Origin: Sphagnum magellanicum
Taxonomy: Eukaryota; Streptophyta; Sphagnopsida; Sphagnales; Sphagnaceae
Reading direction: 5' to 3'
Assembly (NCBI GenBank): GCA_021904315.1
Contig: CM038923.1
Span: 15,444,038 to 15,508,037 of the forward strand
Length of the DNA: 64,000 bases
In this document: piece after piece, positions 48,580 to 61,564 of the stretch
Position numbering within the stretch: the first letter of the stretch is position 1
Layout of the letters: each line of letters starts with the position of its first letter
Position numbers and translations under genes: made by a program
The notes under the pieces: model-generated
What the model was told of the DNA's origin: nothing
What the model saw: the letters and a program-made list of their open reading frames with translations, nothing else
The model's database searches: none

Positions 48580-51500
48580 ACAATGAGGAACCATGCCTTC
48601 ACAAACAGGTTGTCATTTCTGAGTTTGTAAGAGTTGCTATCACCTTCCTGACTAGCTGGACTGAGATTGACCTGGAAGTCCGGAGTGCATTGCATGATGG
48701 TGTCACCCCATGTCTACAGATGCCTTCACCCCATTCATATCTCTTGACAGGAAGTGCCTATCAGTCAAAATCTTCAAGCATAAAGCTAACCATTTCCAAC
48801 ATAATTGCTTTCTAGCCACACTTGGTCAGTCAAACACATGTCCCTGGATGTGAAAATCACCTCCCACTAAAAAACCAGCATTTTGCCACATACTCTTCAC
48901 TTTCGAGCATACAATTCATCATCTGCTGAACTATAGGAATTGTCTACTCCCACCGTCAATCAGTTTCCACACCCAAGTTTTCTAGGCAACTCATACCACC
49001 AAACTCAAGCTAAAGTGATGCAATAAACGGTGACAGTCTTAGTGGTGACAGCAGTCTTCTATATAGGCTGAATGCACCTGTTTCAAGTCATGTATATCTA
49101 CAGCTATCCCAACCTGCACTCCCAAGTACTTTTAAGAACAAGTTCAAAAAGTTTCAAGAGCTGGTCCACTTACCATAGCACCTTGCAAACTGTGATGTCA
49201 AAGAAATCTTTCTATGTGGTTGCAATGATATCAGGCCTAAAACAAACCAAATGAAACAATATCACATACTTGATGATTTATGGGTTAGCTCATTTAGGTA
49301 TATAAGTCAATCATAAATATTCAATTTTAATTTTCTATGGTCTTTCAGATACAAAGTGGAATTTATTTATGAATAATTTGCTTGTTCATTCTGTGAACTT
49401 TTGACTTACACCCACCATTCATTTAATTTACTTGTTGTAAATATTTGAATTTAAATGGGGTTTTAAAACAAGGGTGGGTAAAGTTTGAATAATTAGGGGT
49501 TTTTTTTTGTTAGCTTGAGTTGTATGAAATAAAGAAACTTCGTGCCTTGCGAGTTTCTTCTGTTGTTTTTTCTTTGTGTTTTTTATTTTCATTGGCAAAC
49601 AACATTCACATCTTTGGCCTTGCTTCCTTCATTTCTCTCACTTTTGATCATTTTGCTTCCCAACTATCTATTGTTATGAGTCTATTTGTTTAGCCCCACA
49701 TGCGCTTTGCTTGATCCCCTTTCAGCTTGCCCTTCGATTTTTCCCTCTTTTGGTTTTTGTTGCCTTTTATGACATTAGAGTTTTAGGGGCCCCCTTTGGT
49801 TCCGTGTCATTCTTCTCTTCCTTTTTGCAAGACATTTTAGATAAGGATGTTCACCATGCTGATATGCTTCTAGAGTTGGGGGACATTCAAGTTGCTTTAG
49901 GGATTTTATATTGGTGTTTTACGTAGAGGCCTCCTTATTTGCTTCATGCATTCTTGCCCCTCCCAAGTTTTCAATGCTTGCTTGCATCTTTTGACTCGAC
50001 CCTCATGCAAGTTTTTGAAAGGCTTTTAAGCCCAAGTTCTCTCAAGTGTCCAAAGGCCCCTTTGGTGTGTCAATAGGTTTTGCTCCCCAGTTTTAGTGAT
50101 GGGAGAGGCCTCATTTTTGTAGAGACCATTGCACTAGTGGCTTATTTGGGGAGTTGAATGTTAGTAGCATTAGTCATTGCTTCTAGATTTTTGTTGGATT
50201 TGTGCCCTTTCTTTTTGGAGGCTATTAAGGTGACCAATTCAAGTTCGCTCCCCTTCCAAGCACATTTAAGCTTGTTTTGAAAGCTTCTTCCCCCAATAGC
50301 AACATCATGTTTACCCTCCTTTGAGCAACTTACAAAGAGGGGAATAAATCAACTTCAAAAGACCATTTTAGAAAGATTCCATGACCATTCCTTTCTTAGC
50401 ATCATCTTTGACATGTCTTTTAACAATTACCCAATGGACATGTTTCTTCCTCTTACTATAGAGGTTTTGGGTCTCCTCACCAATAGACCGACAACTTTTT
50501 TCATTGATGTGCTAACATGGCATGGACAACAAAGGGCATCAGAGGCCCTCCTTTATCTGTTTTGTGTTCCTTTTATAAACAAAGAGTGTTAATGGCATTA
50601 TAGAGAGTGTAGGCCGCCTCCATTTCGAGGTGAGTTATTATTGTAAAGGAGGGTTCTTCTAGGCTTGAAGCTTTATCGAGCCTACCTCCCCTTTCTTTAG
50701 TTGATATGCATCATGCAACTAGTGGGGGTTTCAACATTTAATGGTCCCTTTACTTTTGTGTGACTCACCTCTTTTGGGGCTCTTTTGCTTGCTTAGACTT
50801 TGGTCCTTACTTTTTGTTTCTTGTTCTCTCCCATTCTTGGATGTTTTCTTTTTATAAATTTTAGTAGGTTTTCATTAAAAAATAGTTATTTCACATCAAT
50901 CAAATACATCATACAAGCTAATTGATGATTGAACAACTCCATTTTTGTAAATCTATATATTAAGATGGTGTTTGTTTGTTGTTTTGTTTGGATGTGACAT
51001 CCCAAAACATGAGCTTGTTTTTCACTTTTGTATCTGGAAATCTTTTGAGGGCTGCATAATTTGACAATCTAGAGTCCTTTGAACAGAGTTGAAATTACAT
51101 TGTTTTGCTCATATCAGGTATGGCAACCCAGAAACCACAGAGTCTGGAGCATGTGACAGTTTTACTTCTTAATGATTAGTGCATACCTGTTGCTGGACAG
51201 AGTCAACAAATCTTCCCCAAACAACATGATGCAGTTGGGACTCAACCATAGTGCTGGACTGTGGTCACTACATGCCCTATCTGCTGCCTGCATCCACCTC
51301 CTCACACAAGCCTTAAGGGCCATGCTTCATACAACATAGTGCAACTTAGCTCTCCAAAAGTAAGCTAGAGATGGGTACACTAAGTGTAACAAAACTTGAC
51401 CTGAAGAACTCAAGCATCCAAAATCTCTCATTTTGTTGTTCATAATCTGAAGACATGCTTTTGTCAAGGCAGCATCCTGTTACCTACAAGTCAAGCAGAC

Positions 51501-52022
51501 AAATTCTCCATCAATGACAGTGATGGAACTTAGTACAAATGACAATTATTCCTAATGGTGCCCCTGAACTTCCACATTAAACATAGATCCCTCTGTACCA
51601 TCCGAAGCAACAACAATGTCATGAGCACAAAGTTGAAACATGCCAAACAAAGTGAAAAGGCAGGCAAATGTTAGCCAGTGTCAAAAAAGGCAGAACATTC
51701 ACACATCCTAATCTTCATGAAACTTGAGGGCTTGTGCTGCTAGAGAAGCTACATGCGAGATGGCTCTGTTGGAGACCAGAATGGCAGTGGCCTGCCTAGA
51801 CAACATGCAGGCATATGGGCCTTAAGTGATTGATACAAACCTAACAGGACAACAAGATATACCTGAAGATAGTGCCATTTATCTTCAAATCCGTAGACAG
51901 TGAGGTTAGTGCGCATCAAGAATGTGAATATTTCACTGTACAGACTCAGAGCAGTAGGAGTAAGAATCAATCCAATTGGCTAGTCCACCTTGTTACCCCA
52001 ATTTGAAACATTCGAATGCATC
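48580..52022 (-). pseudogene. decayed gamma-tubulin complex component (GCP5/6-like) gene
   Basis: GCP proteins build the microtubule-nucleating gamma-tubulin complex. Fragments, in family order on the complementary strand, are these. At 51,863-52,022, VD*PIGLILTPTALSLYSEI and FTFLMRT end at CAG|GTATAT; a stop replaces the Trp of the family's VDWP. At 51,187-51,297, RQQIGHVVTTVQHY is followed in another frame by VESQLHHVVWGRFVDSVQQQ, after one extra G near 51,248, and ends at CAG|GTATGC. At about 49,040-49,113, VDIHDLKQVHSAYIEDCC starts after a TGCAG acceptor and soon meets a stop. At about 48,580-48,698, IMQCTPDF resembles the family's LQCALDF. The last two are separated from the first two by about 1.8 kb of unrelated DNA. 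The N-terminal half was not found. Assignment rests on remembered family motifs. Confidence 0.65.
49270..51080. other. unrelated DNA inside the GCP-like pseudogene
   Basis: Composition and apparent strand bias differ from the flanking pseudogene fragments, with T-rich, CpG-poor + strand text. No transposase, reverse transcriptase or clear terminal repeat was recognised. It is either a long intron filled with decayed repeats or an insertion. Confidence 0.35.
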
Positions 52023-52029
52023 AAGACCT

Positions 52030-53055
52030 GACATACACATTTAAATCACAACAGAGTTCACATTGCTCAGTTTGGAACAAGAACAGATTTGGCTGAAAGC
52101 CCTCAGACATGTTAATTCCACGTTGGTGTATCGATACACATCTTGCAAGCATTGAATCTGATACATGTGGACGATTAAGCTGGCAGGAAGGAGATGGGGC
52201 AATCACACAAAATCAAGATAATAAGCAACAAATAGGCAAATATGTCAACAAATCTGCTCCTTGTCGAAAGGGCCTAGGTGTGCAACCTGCAGTAATGCCA
52301 ACTGCTGGTAGTAATGCTCCATCATCTCCATGTCTTCACTCTGTTGCATGTTCCTGGATGAGCTCTATTGTCTGACTTGCCAGTAGAGTTTTGCAAATTG
52401 GGCAAAATCCTCCTCACCTGCCCCCCTACCCTTTTCTATCAGTTTTAAAGAAAATATTCTCATATGGTTCCAAATAGTTCATCACCTTTCATGTCCATGT
52501 AGATGCTAATGAGAAAAGGGTTAAGTAGATAGCAATGTTGTTCGGCTATCAACTTTTAGACCTATCCTATGGATACCAATAAAGCATTTTTTATGTTTTT
52601 TTTTAACAAAGAAGGATATGTATTCCAAAAGAAAATTCAATTTACTAAACCGGCCAATTACACATTTATTTTCTAAAACATTCCTTTGTCAGTTATGAAT
52701 TTGACAATTTTCAATTTTCAAAACATGATGGATATGCACAAAGGTTATGCATATCAAAATTTCAATTCTATTGTTTATGGAAAAAAAATTACATTGAGTA
52801 TAACCTACCCTCCCAAAACAAAACCAAGATGAACAGATCCAAAACAAAGTAACTTGTTGGGGAATTGAACCCCAATTCTATGAAGAACTTTACCCAATTG
52901 CAACACAAGCTCCTTGCCCCAACCACACCCCACACAAACCCACCCTAGCCCCACAAAATTAATCACCATCAACTTGCAATTCTTCAAAAGAGTTATGTTC
53001 GTCAATTGAATTGTAGTTCTCCTTTACCAAAGACTTTTGCTTTCAAGTATTGCTT
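52030..53055. other. no gene recognised
   Basis: An exon-like frame on the complementary strand ends HYYQQLALLQ before a CAG|GT at about 52,289. It could be an upstream exon of the GCP-like pseudogene but has an internal stop and no recognised motif. A B-box-like GGTTCAATTCC (complementary strand, about 52,862-52,872) suggests a tRNA-derived remnant but has no convincing partner A box. Confidence 0.3.
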
Positions 53056-53060
53056 GAAGT

Positions 53061-53608
53061 CTAAATTTGGCTTACAATTGACACACAAAGCCAATTATTC
53101 ACCAAATTAATAATTTGGTCAATGTTCTCCACTTGCAAATGACAATGCCTTAGAGCTATCAACACCTCAACAAGACAAAAAACCGGTTTAGTTTCTATTT
53201 GTGAACCTAAGATTCCAAAAATTATTTTACAAGGAAACCCATGTTTGGAAATTGGCCCTAATTCATGTGCCACCAAGCTAGTGGATCTACACATGCAAAT
53301 GAAAAAAAAGAGAACCTCCTAAACAAAGATAATTCTCCAATGACTAGATTATTCAAAAACATTCTTCAATTAAAGCCCCCACACAACAATTTTTTTTCAA
53401 ATTTTGATTTTACAAGATTAAATGTTGCTACAATAGATGCAATGGTAATAGGGTTTAATCGATCAAAACACACCATCAAAACAAAAACGACAACCTTGAC
53501 ATCATATTCAAATGCCAACCAAATTACATTCCCACATCCCACCAAATTTTTCACAATGTGTAAAGACTTGAAACATGGATCCAACATGATAGCCATCATT
53601 TTGTACAC
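53061..53608 (-). pseudogene. broken hAT transposase, C-terminal part
   Basis: hAT transposases excise and insert DNA transposons in the nucleus. On the complementary strand, MMAIMLDPCFKSLHIVKN (upper part, 53,366-53,608) matches the plant hAT LDPRFKSL block. FGILGSQIETKPVF and VEVLIALRHCHLQVENIDQI (53,061-53,294) match the hAT dimerisation (hATC) domain. The two lie in separate frames with about 70 bases between, and the catalytic N-terminal two-thirds was not found upstream. It is a dead fragment. A 157-codon frame on the opposite strand is its shadow. Confidence 0.75.
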
Positions 53609-53739
53609 ATGTCATCCATCAAAAGACCTCAAAAACCCTAAAAAACTATTTGATTACCTTTATTGCCTCCGTTTGCATATTCATGTACAAAAAAGAGGAT
53701 CTCAACTTCCAAAGGGTCAAAGATTCAAAGCCCACTAAA

Positions 53740-56700
53740 AAGCTACAATAGTGAAGCTTCCATGTCCATATGATTGGTATATAATAGTTGTTGTCAAGGC
53801 ATTTGACAACAACTAATGGCCGTTAGATTGATTCATCACACAAGCTAATACAACAAGATTCAAGGTAAATGTGACTACCTTAATAATAACCCACACTTGG
53901 GCTTTAGGTACTATTTGTTGGAAAACAACAAATTTTTACCTTCCATAACAAATAATTATGGCATTCTTAAACTCAAGGGTTTCTTCAAACATAATGACCT
54001 TACTAGCAAATACAATCTTCATGAAAGTCTTTAATTTATGACATTATATTTGATTTTCGAAAGAAGCCCACTCCCATTCTTCCCCCCCTTTCCCAAACTT
54101 TTTGGTCCAAATAATGATTTTTTAAAAACCAATTTGAACTTCTTTCACACTCACATTTTTCAACCTAACAAAAACTTTGTGATCATTTGTAGCATACTAA
54201 CAAGCCTTAAACCTCACAAGCCCAAGGGGTAGTTGCAAACTAGAGTGTTCATAAAATCATGTAACAAGCTAATTTTTCTACACCTTTATGGATTGAAATG
54301 TCTAGTGCATGTATTTGTTATAATTATTATTTAAGAAGGACTCAATTTAATGATTCTAACTACATTTACTTGTGAAAAGGGAAAAAAACAAATCAAAACA
54401 ATATAAATATTTGAAATGAAAAACTTTTATATTTCACCCCCTGAAATGTAATAGTACACAAACGGTGTTCATATGGATTCACAATTTCCAAATTTTGCAT
54501 TAATTGTGTCATTTATTAGTTTTTGCACCTCATAAATGTCATGGAAAATTTAAAATAAAGGTTTCCAAACCATTTTCAAGATGACATGGAAATATAAAGA
54601 TTTTATTAAAAAACTTTATGAAATAGCTTTTTGAAGTCCTTTTGAACATGATTTTTCTGGAATTTATATATAGTTTTTCACAAACCTTAAATTTTAATAT
54701 GTTTAAAAGGTGCCCATGTAATTATTTTAAAAATAAAATGAATATAAAATGGTGTCACATTTTGGTCACAATCAAAATATAATGCAAAAATGTACTATTA
54801 AGGATTTTGGACAATTAACATTTATAAACTTTGGGAAATTTTGTCGAATCATTAAAATATAAATATTGAAAGCATTAATTGAATGTAATGTAGAATGTTT
54901 GTGTGAATATTTTTTGGCTTAAATTTAAAATTATTATTCAATGCTTTTGAAATTTTCTTTCATCAGTGATTGAAAAACATTTGAAAATTAATTGGACCTT
55001 GGTGACATATAATTAACAATTTCTTAAAAACATTAAAAAACTTATATGTGGACAATAGATAATTGTTTAATTTCTCCTTACCTTTTCAAACATATGTTGT
55101 CAATGAATAATGCAAGTTTATGTCCAAGTTTTAAAAATTAATATAATTTTAAAATGATATATTATTTAAAACATTTTGCATAATAAAAAATTTGTTTGTC
55201 AAGGCTATGCTATTCATATGTACTTCTTCCATGCCCAACTATCACACTCCTTTCCCCTACTCACTTACATGAATATAAATAATAAAGTAATGTGCATATT
55301 TTCATGTCCATTTTATTTACATTAAAATATTTTAATAAGCTACCTCTTTCAAGCCTATCTACTAGTGTTGACCAGTTATACATGAAAATTTGGTTTTGCA
55401 TTCGGATAATCACAAGGCATGGATGAATACATATCCAAAAAAATTTAAGTTCCTAATATTTGGTTCTATATACAACTATCAAATGTATGTTATGTATAAT
55501 CCTATATGTAACTATATTTGGTCTAGTAACCTTTAACACATAATCGTATCCAACCCATTAGAATTTTGAAAATAGGGAATATGAATTTAAGGTTTAGGTT
55601 GTTTAGGGTTTAGGCTTAAAAACTAGAATCCATTGTGATCTCCTTTCAATAATTTTCGCTTTGCAACTTTGCACTTTTTCACTTGATGATGATGCTCAAG
55701 TTGAAAACACACTTGAATTGTAAGCTTATATTAAGTTTCATTGAGGTTTTTTGTAAATTGATTTGTGTGTTTTGTAACTTTGCAGTTTTTCCAAGCTTTC
55801 TTTGGAAGTCGATTTGTAAGCAACTTGTAAGTTTCGTTGAACCTTTTCGTAAGTCGATACAAGCTTGCAAGTTGAGGTTGTAAATTTAACATTTTTGCAA
55901 CATTGGCTATAGGTTGTTTTCTTTTATTGTGAGCTTCATAAGGACTAAATGACTAAACATGACCTTGGACTTTTGGAATGTTATAAGCCTTGACCTTTCA
56001 CATGCACTTTATGTTTCTAAGTAAGTTTCTATTAAATTCTAGTTTTTTTTGCTTCTTTTTTAAAATTGTGCTTTGCTTGCTTCTTGGTTTTGTGTTTTGT
56101 TTGTTGTTGGTGAATTAGTAGAAACTACAACTTATAGGCCTTGGTTTCTTATTTTGTTTGTTGTTTAGTGAATTGGAAAATATTACAAATTATAGATCTT
56201 GGTTTTGTGTTTCATTTATTGCTTTATGAATCTTATAATTCTTAGTTTTCTGTTTTTTGGCTAATCAATAGGTTTGGTTGTTAAACAAATTAACAACCTT
56301 TTACAACACTACAATAGAGGTAAACTCATAAGCTCCAATCTTTATTTCATTGTTTTGTTTTTGGGTTTAAGGTGTTTATGTCTTATTATGTTTTTGTTTT
56401 TAATGTTTAGGTTTCAAGTTTCAATGGTTGAAAAGGAGGAATGTTATTTTGTTGAGAATGTGGGTAGAGTTGATGAAGATATTCCATTAACCATCCTTTA
56501 CTTAGATGTAGTTTTCATTAGTTTCAAATGTTGAGAATGTGCATTTGCAAACTCCCAACATGTCATTGTTGATGCTTCACAACTTACAATTGTAGAAACA
56601 CAAGATGTAATTTGGAGACTTCACAATTGTATGCCTATATTATATGTAAGGGGATCTTTTGTTGTCAATGATGGTTTATTTGTGCATTTGGTGAAATTTC

Positions 56701-57030
56701 AAGTTTTGTAATGCAAAACTTGTAAATCTAGTTACCAAACACCTAGCAATGTTTTGGCACAAATATGTAATCTCCACAAGGGTTTAATTAAATACTACAA
56801 ATTTAATGTTATAATTCCCATGAATATTCATTTTCAAATCGCACATCTAAAGTTGTTTGCTTATGAGAAAAAACTCAACAAGAAGGTGGTAGAACTTGTT
56901 GCTCACGTTCAACAAATAGGGAAGAAAGGGATGAGTTCATTTGGCTATGGAATTATTATATTTTTTGATGCCACAAAACCTTTAAAATAGAAAAAATAAT
57001 AGCACCAAATTTTAGAAGATTTGGTGCTTC
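53740..57030. other. AT-rich intergenic, no supportable gene
   Basis: Short frames only. A repeat end of CAGTGTTG type (TAGTGTTGACC, 55,363) occurs without a recognised partner. The stretch directly before the hAT fragment (56.27-57.0 kb) has open frames of 78-86 codons that could be decayed N-terminal transposase or host sequence but match nothing recognised. Confidence 0.45.
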
Positions 57031-57034
57031 ATAT

Positions 57035-57613
57035 TTGCTCTCATGTTTAACTTCAAAGGTTACTTTTATGTTGATGCCCTTGTTTCAATTTCCTTTTCGA
57101 TTTTCTCTTATGGAAGAAATATTGCCTGCCATGGTCAAAAAGACCATAGACCAACATGTTTTGTCAAATCTTGCATATATAACATTAATGTTTATTAGTT
57201 TTGATCTATGGGTGTGTCCTTGTGGTATGGATATTCTTGTTTTGGTTATTAATTTTTTGAGTGACACTTGGGTGGCCATGCATATTATTGTGGGATTGTT
57301 TAAAGTGAATGAGACCACTAGGCAATCCATGGTTGTACAACTCCAATATTTGTTGGAATGATTTGGATTGTTGCATCAAGTAATTACATTTGTAAATGAT
57401 GAGGGCACTAATTTGACAACTATGGCAATAGTTCTACATTCCATCATTGATTGTGAGCACATGTCTTGGGGTAAAAACACTCTAAGGTGGACTAAAAAGG
57501 CACATGCAGACTTTGACAACTATGGCAATAGTTCTGCATTCCATCATTGATTGTGAACACATGTCTTGGGGTAAAAACACTCTAGGGTGGACTAAAAGGG
57601 CACATGCAGACTC
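57035..57613 (+). pseudogene. broken hAT transposase, central (DUF659-like) part
   Basis: LPAMVKKTIDQHVLSNLAYI, FISFDLWVCPCGMDILVLVI and NFLSDTWVAMHIIVGLFKVN, then FVNDEGTNLTTM, follow the order of the DUF659-like catalytic region of plant hAT transposases (SFDLWMS, VINFL, W-P-H-IGLF, DEGTN). A stop interrupts the frame after QYLLE and a 100-bp tandem duplication follows. The BED finger and the dimerisation domain were not found next to it. It is on the opposite strand from the 53-kb fragment, so it is probably a separate insertion. Confidence 0.75.
57414..57613 (+). repeat. 100-bp tandem duplication at the end of the hAT fragment
   Basis: Two near-identical units, 57,414-57,513 and 57,514-57,613, start TGACAACTATGGCAATAGTT and end with GGGCACATGCAGAC or a close form. 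Few differences separate them, so the duplication is younger than the decay of the transposase frame. Confidence 0.9.
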
Positions 57614-57899
57614 ATTACTTTCACAAACATTTCCAATAAACCTTCCCAAAAGTGTATAATTAGTAAATTATTACCAAAACATCTAACAAGACTTATCAGT
57701 TTAAAACTTCCCCATGATATTTACATTAATATTTTCAAAAGTTGTAGAAATCCCAAATTTGTACATATCAAAACCATTATTCCAAAATTCTAAAAGAATT
57801 GCAGTCCAATTCCTATTGATTGATATATGTTTTTTTATTTTCACACATATGTGCATTCAAATGTGGTTATTTTAGATCATTGAAAAAGTCAATTATAAC

Positions 57900-58030
57900 C
57901 AGTGTTGTGTGTGTATGTGTCAATAGTTGTATATATGGTGTGTAAATCATGTGTGAGTGTAAATCATTTACATTTACATGTCCAAATTTTTTACACTTAC
58001 ACAGCCCCATGTAAGTGTCCCAAACATAAA
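57900..58030 (+). mobile_element. terminal part of the 45.7-kb hAT-type element, truncated copy
   Basis: It starts CAGTGTTGTGTGTG after ATTATAAC (57,892-57,899). It follows the reverse complement of the right end of the 45,714-46,623 element: CAATAGTTGTATA, TGTAAATC, TTTTTACACTTACAC and CATGTAAG. The similarity stops near 58,030 and no second end is seen. Confidence 0.7.
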
Positions 58031-58039
58031 ATGATCACC

Positions 58040-61000
58040 AAGTTTTGATGGCATGTGCTTAGAATAGGGGCCTGCCCTACAAAAAATTCCTAAAAAATAA
58101 TGGGAAGTGGGTGAATATGTTTTTTGCTTTGATGGTTCATGGGATAATTAGATTGCATTGAGGGTTGGATCATGGATTATATTGATACATGATGGCATGG
58201 CATTTTCAACATGATACTAATGTATGACATGGCATAGGTGTTTATGTGGCCATATCATGCAATGGGGGTATTTTTTTTGTCAAATTTGTGTCAAAACCAA
58301 AGTGATACATAATAATACATTAGGGAAACTTAGCCATATTTGGCTACAAGCTAAATATGAAAGTAATTAGTTATTGAATTATTGCTATTCAAGTGGATTT
58401 GAAATTATGGCTATTGAAAATCTCAAAAAACATATTAATTCATTGCTATTGATTTTTATATAATTTTTTGGTTATATGTAACCAACAAAAAAGGGTTAAC
58501 CTTAATGTTATTTGTTTTTGGCAAAATTTCATCATTTAATGAGAAAAATGGGTTTAAACCATGGATTATTTTTCAAAATGTAAATGTAGCTAATTTTTAT
58601 CAATTTAAAAAAAAAAAAAGGTTGGCATGATCCTAGTTAGAGTTTCTGATAGTGGGAATGTTTTTTCCTTTCAATGTTTTTTTTGTTTTGTTGACTCTCT
58701 TTACTTTGGTTGAATGCACAAAGAGGCATACTCTACAACACAACCAACCTACTATTTTTTTTCGTTCACAATGTCGAAAGAATGCGTTAAAGTGTTACCC
58801 CCCTTCTTTTTCTCCCATTTTTAGCAACTATGTCATGTGTAACATTTTGTGTGTAGGGCTAAGATCCTATCTCATGGTCAATCGATGGGTGGTGTTGCAG
58901 ATTAAAGGTGTCGTGCAAGCCAAACTAGAAAATTGGGAGGCTCATTGGCATGGTGGTGTTTGACTCAAGTTTGTTTCCATGGTCAATTGTTAAGGGGAAT
59001 TAAATACATGGTCAATCAGTGGGGTGGTGTTCCAAACTAAGGGCTAGTCTGTCATGAGGAGGAAAGGCCAACTACAAGCTTGGGAGTTTGTTAGCAAGAT
59101 CAAAAGGGGGGGTCATCAAGAAGGGGTTGTTGAAAAGCTAAAGAGGGATGGCTAGGAGAGAACTCAACTACATGCAAATAAGCTTGAATTTATATGATTC
59201 AACACTTTTGAACACTATGTATTGCGGGTCTGCATAAGAAGTTGGGCTTCCACTGAAATGTTATGTAACTAGAAATTCCCAACTTTCAAGGAAATGCCCC
59301 TAGAGCTTTTAGGTGTTTTTTCCCCACTTGGCAAAAGAAAAACCTGAAAGTAAGCCACTTACAACATTATCTTTTCTAAGCATAGAAAATTTTGATTTTT
59401 CAAAGTCACACAAATTGGACTTTGACTATTAATAAGTCCCTAGTGCTTACCTAGTTGTTGTTGGGATTCCAATTTTGGAACTTTATGGAATTTCTTTTTA
59501 TCTCATCTCTCCACCCAAATTTCATAAACAAATTGGGAACCTACTCACTTTAATTTCAACAGTTGATTTGAAAAATGGGGGAGGTTGGGGCGAGGGGGGG
59601 GAGAATGGAAATTGGGTTTAGAATGAACCATCACCTAATGAAGGATGGATAGTAAATGGTCAATATGTAGTATTCTATTGGGTTCCAATTCCCTAGTGGA
59701 TCATAATGGTTAGTTTAGTTGCTTTCATTTATTACTTAATTTCATCATTATGATGTTAAATGTAGTGATCTCACATAGATGAAGAAAAATAGAAGTGACC
59801 ATGGCAAAAATTCACACCCAAATGGCCTCAAAAAATGAAGCATCAAATCCATTGATCAATTTTTTGCCAATGTTTTTATGAAAATTGTTGATTCTTTGGG
59901 CTTTTTGATGAGGTTAGCAGGACTTGTTAGACTTTAAAATGTTCCATTTCAATATCCATGCTTCAAGTTCCTTCTTCCAACTTGTATCATTCCCAACCTC
60001 TTCTTCATGTCAATCATTAAATTTGTGCATGAATTGCTTAAAAATTGCTTCATTAGTTTTGTTATGTTGTACCTCAAATTCAATTTTTGGCTTGCAGAAA
60101 TTGATCATTTCAACCAACATATCAAACTTTCTTACTTGGAACTTCATTTTCTATAAGAATGATTTTATTTCCATGGATTTTTTATTAAATTTATGTGCTT
60201 CAATGTATCACTTTAGTGTTTAAATGTATAATATTTGGTTCAGACACATAGTGTATCACAATTGCACAATGTAACAATATGAAAATGTATTGAATTGACA
60301 AGTTTTATTGATTTTTTTTCAAGTGCAAAGATGTTAAATATTGAATCATTTTCCCTTTCCATTAAAATTGATGGGAAGGCAATTGATGTTACTTACAAAG
60401 GTTGGACCAAAATCCACCAATTAATAGAAGAATGTAATAACAAAAAAAAAAAACTACCTAATGCTACAAGAAACATCTTTGAGTGTTGTTATTGCTATGC
60501 ATCTTTCTCCAACAAAATTTGATTAAATCATCATCAAACTATCTAAGGCTATAATCAAACCTCGGATGAACAAAGTAACAAGCTCATGTACATGGCATGT
60601 TTGAAGAATCAAAGGATTGAAGAACCCAAGGTTGGTTTTCAGCACCAATGTTATCTTTGTAATACATTCAAAACATTGTAATTATAATGTTAATATATAA
60701 TAGTCAATGTAATGTGTTTTTTAAAAAATGTAACATTGTACCATTGGATGTGTGATTTATCACCTTATGTGTTGGTGCAAATCTTGAGTAAGTCTCGAAA
60801 TGCACCATTTGATCCTTTGCAGTATCAAAAGTAGAACATCATGAAGCTTGTGGATGAACTTGAAATTAAGGACACAAGTTGTGGCGATTTGCCACCATAT
60901 AGACCATTGGTTGTCACACATACAAACCCTTCCTTTATTAATGATTGTATTTTGTTGGATGTGATTGTAAGTGTGCAAATTCACAAGGCCTTCACAATGT

Positions 61001-61560
61001 ATGTGAGGTGGCCTTCAAATGGCAAGAGGATTGGGTGTATTGTAAGTAAGTAGTAGGTAGGCTAACTTTTGTGCACAAGGGGAACCTAAATGGGGATATA
61101 AGATTAATTCAACAATTTTTTGGAATTTTTATGAACTAAAGACTTCATTTAAACTCCATTTTGGTGCTTATGGTTGGGTGGTAACGTGCATGTATATATG
61201 ATTTTTGTGAATTATTAATCCATTTTATTGCAATGTTATGAAGTATGATGTTTCACTTTAATCAAAGTTTGTAGTCATGAATTAGTCTATCAATGTATTA
61301 GTGTGTAAGTGCAATAGTGTGTTTGTTTATCACTATGTTAATATGAGTGTATCATTGTACTAGTGTGTCAATGCATTAGTCCATGTTTAATTTAACACCC
61401 TTGGAATAACATAATAAGATTATGTGAAGAGGAAGTTCATGTCATTTAATATGCAAAAGTTTGAAAAATGTGACCCTAATCTTTAATCTACAAAATAATC
61501 TTCATTGGAAGTTGAACATATATTTATAATATATTAAAAAATGCAAATATCAATTATTTG
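58040..61560. other. AT-rich intergenic, no supportable gene
   Basis: Frames of up to about 103 codons occur on the + strand (58,652-58,963, 59,924-60,223, 60,295-60,522) without family signatures. A short TTAGCCATATTTGGCTAC block (58,330-58,347) recalls similar pieces at 4.66 kb and 13.48 kb. Near 61,280-61,385 GTATTAGTGTGT/TGTATCAATG motifs recur irregularly. Confidence 0.45.
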
Positions 61561-61564
61561 AAGT

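Noticed and set aside
52862-52905. tRNA gene on the - strand suggested by a GGTTCAATTCC box
   Set aside because: No acceptor stem, anticodon loop or convincing A box can be drawn.
53265-53738. 157-codon frame on the + strand
   Set aside because: It lies opposite the hAT dimerisation and LDP-F-KSL blocks, so it is an antisense shadow.
60295-60522. Possible zinc finger (C-x2-C then HH) near 60.5 kb
   Set aside because: The His pair falls beyond an in-frame stop and the surrounding peptide resembles no known BED or C2H2 finger.
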